This document shows, piece after piece, positions 59,010 through 64,000 of a stretch of DNA of 64,000 bases (position 1 is the stretch's first letter; each line of letters opens with the position of its first letter). The DNA lies in contig NZ_MWOK01000011.1 in the NCBI RefSeq assembly GCF_012932145.1, forward strand, positions 1 to 64,000, written 5' to 3'. Position numbers and translations under genes: made by a program. This stretch comes from Acidovorax sp. SRB_14. GTDB taxonomy: Bacteria; Pseudomonadota; Gammaproteobacteria; Burkholderiales; Burkholderiaceae_C. The notes under the pieces are model-generated. The model saw only the letters and a list, made by a program, of their open reading frames with translations. It was not told the DNA's origin and ran no database searches.

Positions 59010-59040
59010 ATGCCGCGGCCAGGTGCCGCGGCATTTGCTT
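59010..59040 (+). terminator. hairpin terminator of the YXWGXW gene
   Basis: ATGCCGCGGC at 59010-59019 pairs perfectly with GCCGCGGCAT at 59025-59034 (10-bp stem, 5-nt loop CAGGT), followed by a short TTGCTT. Located 32 bp after the stop of the YXWGXW gene. Confidence 0.65.
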
Positions 59041-59137
59041 GGGGGATTGCGGCCCGCAACCGTCGGATCGGCGCCGCAGAGCGCGGGGGAGCGGCAGCGC
59101 GGCAAGGCGCCGCAGCACGCTCAAGAATGCGCTCTGA

Positions 59138-59184
59138 ATTTCATAGCTTGCAACACTTACCCCGCAAGTGCCAGAGCCCAAAAG
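59138..59184 (+). repeat. dispersed palindromic repeat, copy 14
   Basis: TTTCATAGCTTGCAACACTTACC, then GCAAGTGCCAGAGCCCAAAAG; arms ACACTT / AAGTG. Located in the spacer, not in a gene. Confidence 0.8.
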
Positions 59185-59415
59185 ACGCATGAAACCTGCG
59201 CACGCTCGTTTTCGGTGGAGCGGCCCGACCGCGCCCCTGGGCGCCCTGGGCTGCGAGCGCCAAACCAGCAGTTTCCGGGCGCGGGCGGTGCCCCGCAAGC
59301 GCAGTCCTGGAGCGGCCTGCGCCCGGCCACGCCGCGCAACGTGCCGCTGATCGGCAAGACCCCCGTGTGCGGTGTGCGCTCCACTAAGATGCGCTCCACA
59401 CCAGGAGGGAACCCC

Positions 59416-60579
59416 ATGCACCATGTCCCACAGTGGCTCTTGACCGGCCTGGCCTTGTGCCTGGCCAGCGCGCTCGCCCATGCCGAACTGGGCGCCATCG
59501 TGGCGGTCGAGCCCACCGCCCAGAAGAGCGCGCACACCATCTTGCGCAGTGCGCTGGAGTCGGGTCTGTCGCAGGCCGCGGCGCAGCCGGTGGTGGTCAG
59601 CACCAGCGACGACCTGGCCAACGTCATGCGCGCCACGCGCAGCGCGGGCTACGACATCTTCATCGCCCCGCCGCAGGTGGCGGCCTCGGCGCTGCAGCGC
59701 GGCTATGAGCTGGTCGGTGCCACGCAGAAGTCGGACCAGTACCTGCTGGTCGGCGCGGCGCAGGTGGCGACGACCGCCGCCCTCAAGGGCCGCCGGCTGT
59801 ACCTGCCGCAGCAGGACTCGGTCTACACCTACCTGGCGCGCGGCATGCTCAACGAGGCCGGTCTGTCGTTCAAGGACCTCAAGGCGGTGCAGCACGAAAA
59901 ATACCCCCAGGCCGGCCTCACGGCCCTGGTGCTGGGCATGGCCGATGCCACCGTGGTGCATGCCGACGACTGGGCGCCCTGGTCCCAGGCGCACCCCGGT
60001 GTGGCGCGCGTCCTGGGCCGCTCGCAGCCGGTGCCGGGCGGGCTCTCCATCGCCGTGCGCAAAAACCTGCCGCTCGAGGTGCGGGCCCGGCTCGCGCAGT
60101 GGTTTGGCGCGCCGCCGCCCAAGTCCGGCCTGGCGCCGGTGGCCGTGCAGCCCTCGGCCTCGGAATACCAGCGCCTGGCGGAGCTGGGCCTGTTCACACC
60201 CGCCGAGCTGCCGGGCGTGCAGCGCATCACCGCCAAGGAAGCGCTGCAACTGCAGTCCCGCGGTGCGCTGGTGGTGGACACGCGCACCGACAAGGAATTC
60301 AAGGACCGCCGCATCCGCGGCGCGGTGCACGCGGCGTACGTCGAGAAAAGCCTCAAGGACGTGGCCTTCGACGCCGCGCAGGACGACTTCGCGGCGCTTG
60401 CGCGCGTGGCCCGGCTGACGCCCGAGACGCCCGTGGTCTTTGCCTGCAATGGGGCGGAATGCTGGAAGTCGTACAAGGCGGCCAAGGTGGCGGCCGGCAA
60501 GGGCTTTAAGGCCGTCTACTGGCTGCGCGGCGGCCTGCCCGAGTGGGACGCCGAGGGCCTGCCCACCGACGGCGGCTGA
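59416..60579 (+). CDS. exported PhnD-like binding domain fused to rhodanese domain
   Basis: A 387-residue secreted protein. Signal peptide (LLTGLALCLASALAHA), then residues ~25-260 resemble a PhnD/SsuA-type periplasmic binding domain (TSDDLANVMRATRSAGYDI, VGAAQVATTAALKG). Residues ~275-385 are a rhodanese domain with catalytic Cys in FACNGAECWKSYKA and the end GGLPEWDAEGLP. A substrate-binding module fused to a sulfurtransferase is unusual. It may handle sulfur, selenium or thiol transfer in the periplasm, but no partner is adjacent. AGGAGGGA precedes ATG 59416. Confidence 0.8.
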   Translation: MHHVPQWLLTGLALCLASALAHAELGAIVAVEPTAQKSAHTILRSALESGLSQAAAQPVVVSTSDDLANVMRATRSAGYDIFIAPPQVAASALQRGYELVGATQKSDQYLLVGAAQVATTAALKGRRLYLPQQDSVYTYLARGMLNEAGLSFKDLKAVQHEKYPQAGLTALVLGMADATVVHADDWAPWSQAHPGVARVLGRSQPVPGGLSIAVRKNLPLEVRARLAQWFGAPPPKSGLAPVAVQPSASEYQRLAELGLFTPAELPGVQRITAKEALQLQSRGALVVDTRTDKEFKDRRIRGAVHAAYVEKSLKDVAFDAAQDDFAALARVARLTPETPVVFACNGAECWKSYKAAKVAAGKGFKAVYWLRGGLPEWDAEGLPTDGG

Positions 60580-60616
60580 ACGCCCGGCGCCGCAGTGGCG
60601 TGGGGCGCGGCCCGCC

Positions 60617-61915
60617 CTAGGCGGCCTCGGTGAACACCGTCAGCACGCCGGTGTAGCCATACAGATGGTGGTGGGCGATCTCGCCGCCGGCAAAGAAGCC
60701 GACCAGCGGCACGTCGCCCAGCGCATGGCGCACGGTCTGCAGCTCGGCCCCCGGCGCCCCGAAATACGCCCCGCCCCGCCCCGAGCAGCTCACATAGAGG
60801 GCCCCCGCGATGCGCCGGCCCGCGCGCGGCGTGGCGGCACCGCTCGGAGACGGAGCGCCTTGGGCGGCCAGGGCGACAAAGGCTGCGGGCTCGGACTCCT
60901 CGGGCGCCAGCTCTTCGCGCAGTTCGGTGCAGATGCGCACCAGGTCGGCCCGCGCCGCCTCGGGGTGGCGCTGGCAGAACGCCAGTCGCATGCCGGGCTG
61001 GACCTGCGTGGCCAGCGCCACGCCATGGCGCGCACCGTCGAGGCCGACGATGTGGCGCACGCGTGTTTCGGTGCCAAAGTGGCCGGTGTGTTCGGCCACG
61101 GGTGCGCCGGGGCCGGCATGCTCGTCCATCAGGCCGGCGAGTGTGGCGCGCACGCGCTGCACGGCGGGCTGCAGGTCGCCCCCCAAGGTCACGTCGAGCG
61201 TGCGCAGCAGCACGTCGAGCGCCGGCTCGCCGTCGAGTGCCAGCACCACGTTGTCCTGCGCGGCGGTGATGCGCCGCGCCGGCCCCAGGGGCTGGCAGCC
61301 CTGCGTGATGCGCGTGAGCAGCGGCACGCGCGCATCGAAGGCCACGCCCGAAAGACCGCCATCGAACACACCGCCAGCGGCGCCATGGCCGGCCAGGTTG
61401 CCGCTGCCGCCCACGGCAAACTGCACGCTGGCGCGGCGGCTGGCGGCCAGGCCGCCAAACACGCTGCCGCTGGTGGTGCGCTCGGCCATCTCGGCGATCA
61501 GCTCGGCCACGTCGGGGGTGCGGCCGTCGGCATGCACCAGCGCGGTGTGCGCCACGAAGCCGCTGGTCGGTGCGCGCGGCAGCGGCGCCACGCCCGAGAA
61601 GACGCGGTACTGGTCGCAGGGAATGTCGAGCAGCATCACGGCCAGCGCTGGCGCGTCGAAGTATTCGGCGTTGTTGGCGCACACGCCCACGCCGACGGTG
61701 CCGCTCCAGTCGGTCACGCCGGGCAGCTCGGCGCTCAGGTGGTCCAGCAGCGCCTGGGCGTCGTCGGCGCAGTGGTCGTTGATATAGAGGATGCCCAGCG
61801 TGGGCGCCCGCGCGTAATCCGGCCGCGCCATCTGCGCGCGCAGCTGCGCCAGCACGAGATCGGCGGCCGTGCGCCACTGCGGGTGCGTGGCGTGGCCGGT
61901 GGGGAACAGTTTCAT
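60617..61915 (-). CDS. FIST domain signal-sensing protein
   Basis: A 432-residue protein: FIST_N (residues ~20-250; GVGVCANNAEYFDAPALAVM, SGSVFGGLAASR) and FIST_C (~260-430; ALYVSCSGRGGAYFGAPGAE, VGFFAGGEIAHHHLYGYTGVL). FIST domains are predicted small-ligand sensors, possibly for amino acids, usually linked to signalling proteins. Here it stands alone. Start ATG 61915 (MKLFPTGHATHPQWRTA); longer frames lack features. Downstream of phaM by 41 bp. Confidence 0.85.
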   Translation of the reverse strand: MKLFPTGHATHPQWRTAADLVLAQLRAQMARPDYARAPTLGILYINDHCADDAQALLDHLSAELPGVTDWSGTVGVGVCANNAEYFDAPALAVMLLDIPCDQYRVFSGVAPLPRAPTSGFVAHTALVHADGRTPDVAELIAEMAERTTSGSVFGGLAASRRASVQFAVGGSGNLAGHGAAGGVFDGGLSGVAFDARVPLLTRITQGCQPLGPARRITAAQDNVVLALDGEPALDVLLRTLDVTLGGDLQPAVQRVRATLAGLMDEHAGPGAPVAEHTGHFGTETRVRHIVGLDGARHGVALATQVQPGMRLAFCQRHPEAARADLVRICTELREELAPEESEPAAFVALAAQGAPSPSGAATPRAGRRIAGALYVSCSGRGGAYFGAPGAELQTVRHALGDVPLVGFFAGGEIAHHHLYGYTGVLTVFTEAA

Positions 61916-61956
61916 GGGTGCCTTGCCGCGGCAGCGGCAAGCCTCGCTGGCGTGTC

Positions 61957-62757
61957 TCAGCGCGCCGATTTCGATGCGGCGCGCCGCGCCGGGGCCTTCT
62001 TGGCGGCGGCGGGGGATTTGGCCGGCGCTGCGCGCGCCGCGGTTTGGGCAGGCACCGTCTTGGGGGCGGCGGCCTTCTTGGCCGCGACCGGCTTGGCGGT
62101 GGTCGCCAGGCGCGCGGCGTCCTGCAGGCTTTGCACGCCTTGCGCGGCCATCTGGCTGGCCATGTCGGTCGCGGTCTTGAAGGCGTCCTTGGCCAGGTTC
62201 TGGGTGGCGCCGATGGCCGTCTTCTGCGCCGCGGTGTCTTTGAGGGCGCTGGCGGCGATCTGCTGGAACTGCTGGGTGAGCGCGCCCCACCATTGCAGCG
62301 GGTCGATCACGCCGGGGCTGCCCGCCTTGCTCGCGCCGCCGTCGGCCTTGTCGTCCTTGCCAGAGGCTGCCGGCGCCTCGGACGGGCGCGCGGCCGCCGG
62401 GGCCCCGCTGGCCTTGGCCGCGCTGCCTGCGGCGGTGTCGGCCGCCTTGGGCGTGAAGGCATTGGCCAGGTCGCCCATGCTGAAATTCATGCCCTGCAGC
62501 GTGGCCAGGGTCATCTTCTGCACTTCCAGCGCCTGGATGGTGGCCGTCAGCGCGCGCGAGTTCTGCTCGAGCCAGAACTGCACGGCCTTGAGCTCGTCGA
62601 CGCGCTTTTCCAGCTCGTCGACGCTGATCGTCGGGGCCACCCAGTTCGACAGGCTGGGCAGCTTCGGGATGTGGCCCGACGCGCCCTTGGCGAGGTTTTG
62701 CAGGAAGTCGAAGCCCGGCACGAATTTGCCGAAACCGAAGGGGGTTGTATCGCTCAT
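61957..62757 (-). CDS. PHA granule-associated protein PhaM family
   Basis: A 266-residue protein starting DTTPFGFGKFVPGFDFLQNL, a PhaM/phasin-like signature in Burkholderiales, followed by a helical domain (ELEKRVDELKAVQFWLEQNS) and a second helical part (WWGALTQQFQQIAASALKD). The C-terminal ~40 residues are Ala/Lys/Pro-rich with histone-H1-like AAKK and PAKS motifs, in line with the PhaM role of binding PHB granules, PHA synthase and nucleoid DNA. phaCAB are not in the window. Confidence 0.9.
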   Translation of the reverse strand: MSDTTPFGFGKFVPGFDFLQNLAKGASGHIPKLPSLSNWVAPTISVDELEKRVDELKAVQFWLEQNSRALTATIQALEVQKMTLATLQGMNFSMGDLANAFTPKAADTAAGSAAKASGAPAAARPSEAPAASGKDDKADGGASKAGSPGVIDPLQWWGALTQQFQQIAASALKDTAAQKTAIGATQNLAKDAFKTATDMASQMAAQGVQSLQDAARLATTAKPVAAKKAAAPKTVPAQTAARAAPAKSPAAAKKAPARRAASKSAR

Positions 62758-62851
62758 GGCCGCTCCGCTGGGTGGTGTCGAGGTTCTGACAGCTTACCCG
62801 AATGCGGCGCTGCCGTGGGCTGTTTGCACGGGCCCGCGCGGTGCGGCCGGC

Positions 62852-63355
62852 TCAGTGCTTGTGCGCTGGCGCGGCGTGCCCGCCATGCGCCCCCTGCGGC
62901 GCACCGGGCGCCCGGGTGTCCACGGGCAGCTGCACCTGCTGCTGGCTCTGCGCGCCCTGGGCGTCCTGGAACACCAGGGTCAGCGGCACGCTGGCGCCCT
63001 TGGCCAGCGGGGCCTTCAAGTCCATCAGCATGACGTGGTAGCCGCCGGGCTTGAGCTCGACGGCCTGGCCCGCGGGCAGGTCCAGTCCCGGCAGGGCGCG
63101 CATTTTCATCACGTCGCCTTCCATCTTCATCTCGTGCACTTCGGCCACGCCGGCCACGGGCGTCTCAATGCGCACCAGGCGCGTGGCCTGGGGCGCCGTC
63201 AGGCGCATGAAAGCGCCCGTGGCCTTCTGGCCCTGCACGCTGGCGCGGGCCCAGGCGCCTTCGACAGCGACGGGCGCGGCGCTTTGGGCCTGGGCGGCAC
63301 CGGCCAGCAGGGTGGCGGCCAGCAGCCAGGGGGCGGTGAAACGTGGAAATGCCAT
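62852..63355 (-). CDS. copper chaperone PCu(A)C family
   Basis: A 167-residue periplasmic protein: signal peptide (LLAATLLAGAAQAQ), then the PCu(A)C fold with copper ligands in HEMKMEGDVMKM and GGYHVMLMD (H-M-X10-M-X21-H-X-M pattern), and a His-rich tail (GGHAAPAHKH). It delivers Cu(I), for example to cytochrome oxidase. Start at ATG 63355 with TGAGGAG upstream. Downstream of the YcnI-like gene by 26 bp. Confidence 0.92.
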   Translation of the reverse strand: MAFPRFTAPWLLAATLLAGAAQAQSAAPVAVEGAWARASVQGQKATGAFMRLTAPQATRLVRIETPVAGVAEVHEMKMEGDVMKMRALPGLDLPAGQAVELKPGGYHVMLMDLKAPLAKGASVPLTLVFQDAQGAQSQQQVQLPVDTRAPGAPQGAHGGHAAPAHKH

Positions 63356-63381
63356 GGTGAACTCCTCAAGTAAAAACAAAA

Positions 63382-63930
63382 TCAATGCGCGTGGCCGCCG
63401 CTGGCGGGCAGCAATTCCAGCGCGGCGGCGGGGGCTTGGAGGTCGTGCGGGTTCTGGCCCGCGGCGGGCACTTCGGTCCAGTCCATGCGGCCCTTTTCGC
63501 ACACCTGGACCACGGGCCAGTACAGCATGCCGGCCTGCCCGGGCAGGCGCGCCTGCAGCGTGAATTCGTCGTAGAAATGGCCCGGCAGCGCATCGGCCGC
63601 CGTGTTGGCGCTCCAGCGGATGCGGCGCACCTCGTCGGGGACGCTCTTGCCGTGGTCGGTGCGCGGCTGGGCGAGCTTTTCGCGCTCGATGGCGATCGTC
63701 CAGCCGGGCTTTGGCATGGGCTTGGCGCCCTCCACACCGGGCGGCACGGTGACGGTGATTTCGCGCGTCGGCGACGCGCCGCAGCCGTGCCCGACGCGGA
63801 ACGTGGCCTTGTAGGTGCTGCCCGCGTTGGCCACCTGGTACGCCAGTGTGATGTGCGCGTTTGCAGCATGAAAAAGTCCTGAAACGCTTACCAGGAAAGC
63901 GCTTACAGCTATGGTTTTGATATTTTTCAT
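63382..63930 (-). CDS. YcnI/DUF1775 family copper-binding protein with repeat-derived signal peptide
   Basis: A 182-residue protein. The mature form should begin with His (HITLAYQVAN), as in YcnI proteins that use an N-terminal His for Cu(II); GHGCGASPTREI, ALPGHFYDEFTLQARLPG and WTEVPAAGQNP are also family features. A His-Ala-His end (SGGHAH) is present. Residues 4-20 of the signal peptide (IKTIAVSAFLVSVSGLF) are encoded by a copy of the dispersed repeat. Next to PCu(A)C and a TonB-type receptor, it belongs to a copper-uptake set. Confidence 0.88.
   Translation of the reverse strand: MKNIKTIAVSAFLVSVSGLFHAANAHITLAYQVANAGSTYKATFRVGHGCGASPTREITVTVPPGVEGAKPMPKPGWTIAIEREKLAQPRTDHGKSVPDEVRRIRWSANTAADALPGHFYDEFTLQARLPGQAGMLYWPVVQVCEKGRMDWTEVPAAGQNPHDLQAPAAALELLPASGGHAH
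63871..63919 (-). repeat. dispersed palindromic repeat, copy 15, inside the YcnI-like signal peptide
   Basis: AAAAAGTCCTGAAACGCTTACC, loop, GGAAAGCGCTTACAGCTAT and GGTTTTGAT. The arms AACGCTT / AAAGCGCTT are intact. Overlaps codons 4-20 of the gene on the same strand. Confidence 0.85.
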
Positions 63931-63938
63931 GGGTTCTT

Positions 63939-64000
63939 TCAGAGGTCGATTTTGAGTTCCGCGACGTAGCTGCGCTGCGGATAGGGGTGGAAGTTCCAGA
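63939..64000 (-). CDS. TonB-dependent receptor, C-terminal end (5' part off the window)
   Basis: The minus strand entering from 64000 reads WNFHPYPQRSYVAELKIDL and then a TGA at 63941-63939. FHPYPQRSYVAELKIDL has the look of the final beta-strand of TonB-dependent outer-membrane receptors. It lies just upstream of the YcnI-like gene, as receptors do in copper-uptake loci. Only 19 residues are visible. Confidence 0.6.
   Translation of the reverse strand, partial: WNFHPYPQRSYVAELKIDL

Larger units (their letters stand above)
58978..59415. other. intergenic region upstream of phnD-rhodanese gene
   Basis: About 440 bp with a terminator hairpin at the left, repeat copy 14 at 59138-59184, and no recognisable gene; several short frames lack features. 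Confidence 0.5.

Noticed and set aside
60440-63373. 977-codon plus-strand open frame antisense to FIST, phaM and PCu(A)C
   Set aside because: Low-complexity high-GC antisense frame covering three recognised genes on the other strand.

Overview
This is a high-GC betaproteobacterial chromosome segment, most likely from the family Comamonadaceae (Acidovorax-like). The evidence is the gene set (ruvA, ruvB, a PhoH-like gene, ybeY, hemE, priA, tgt, rep, amn), the paired Bug-type solute receptors, PhaM and YnfA, and a dispersed ~45-50 bp imperfect palindrome seen about 15 times. Gene density is high and no rRNA, tRNA, CRISPR array, insertion sequence or prophage was seen.

Layout. 1-5.9 kb: partial RND-type efflux adaptor, ruvB, a secreted trypsin-like lipoprotein lying between ruvB and ruvA, ruvA, then divergent phoH and ybeY. 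6.2-11.8 kb: TauE/SafE exporter, argE, an MHS-type transporter, and an overlapping ynfA-dtd-dbpA operon. 11.9-17.4 kb: PAS-GGDEF-EAL protein, AMP nucleosidase and a NodIJ-like ABC exporter. 17.8-21.5 kb: surface-glycan genes (a GH1-like glycosidase read in frame into a glycosyltransferase, then UDP-galactopyranose mutase). 21.5-28.2 kb: a sugar-acid catabolic cluster (enolase-superfamily dehydratase, KdgD-like dehydratase, ketoglutarate semialdehyde dehydrogenase, PdxA2-like dehydrogenase, Bug receptor) with a divergent LysR regulator. 28.3-36.2 kb: creatininase-like protein, gamma-glutamyltransferase, AlaX, DsbD/ScsB-like reductase, CoA-binding protein and hemE. 36.2-39 kb: an intergenic cluster of four DnaA-box matches, then priA.

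39-40.7 kb holds two small genes bracketed by the priA 3' end and a decayed second copy of it. 40.7-45.6 kb is an accessory block of visibly lower GC (LysR, MmgE/PrpD, Bug receptor, M20D amidohydrolase). 45.6-54.8 kb: DUF3297, AEC transporter, rep, a small secreted protein, outer membrane phospholipase A, UspA, tgt and two envelope proteins. 54.8-60.6 kb: DUF3597, a zinc-ribbon membrane protein, an LplT-acyltransferase fusion, a WxxGxW-type protein and a PhnD-rhodanese fusion. 60.6-64 kb: FIST protein, PhaM, and the start of a copper-handling set (PCu(A)C, YcnI/DUF1775, TonB receptor tail).

The most notable observation is that the dispersed repeat, normally intergenic, lies inside three genes exactly where it encodes the Sec signal peptide (dsbD, the secreted protein at 49.2 kb, and the YcnI-like protein). 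The second is the DnaA-box cluster between hemE and priA. The third is the decayed priA 3' copy.
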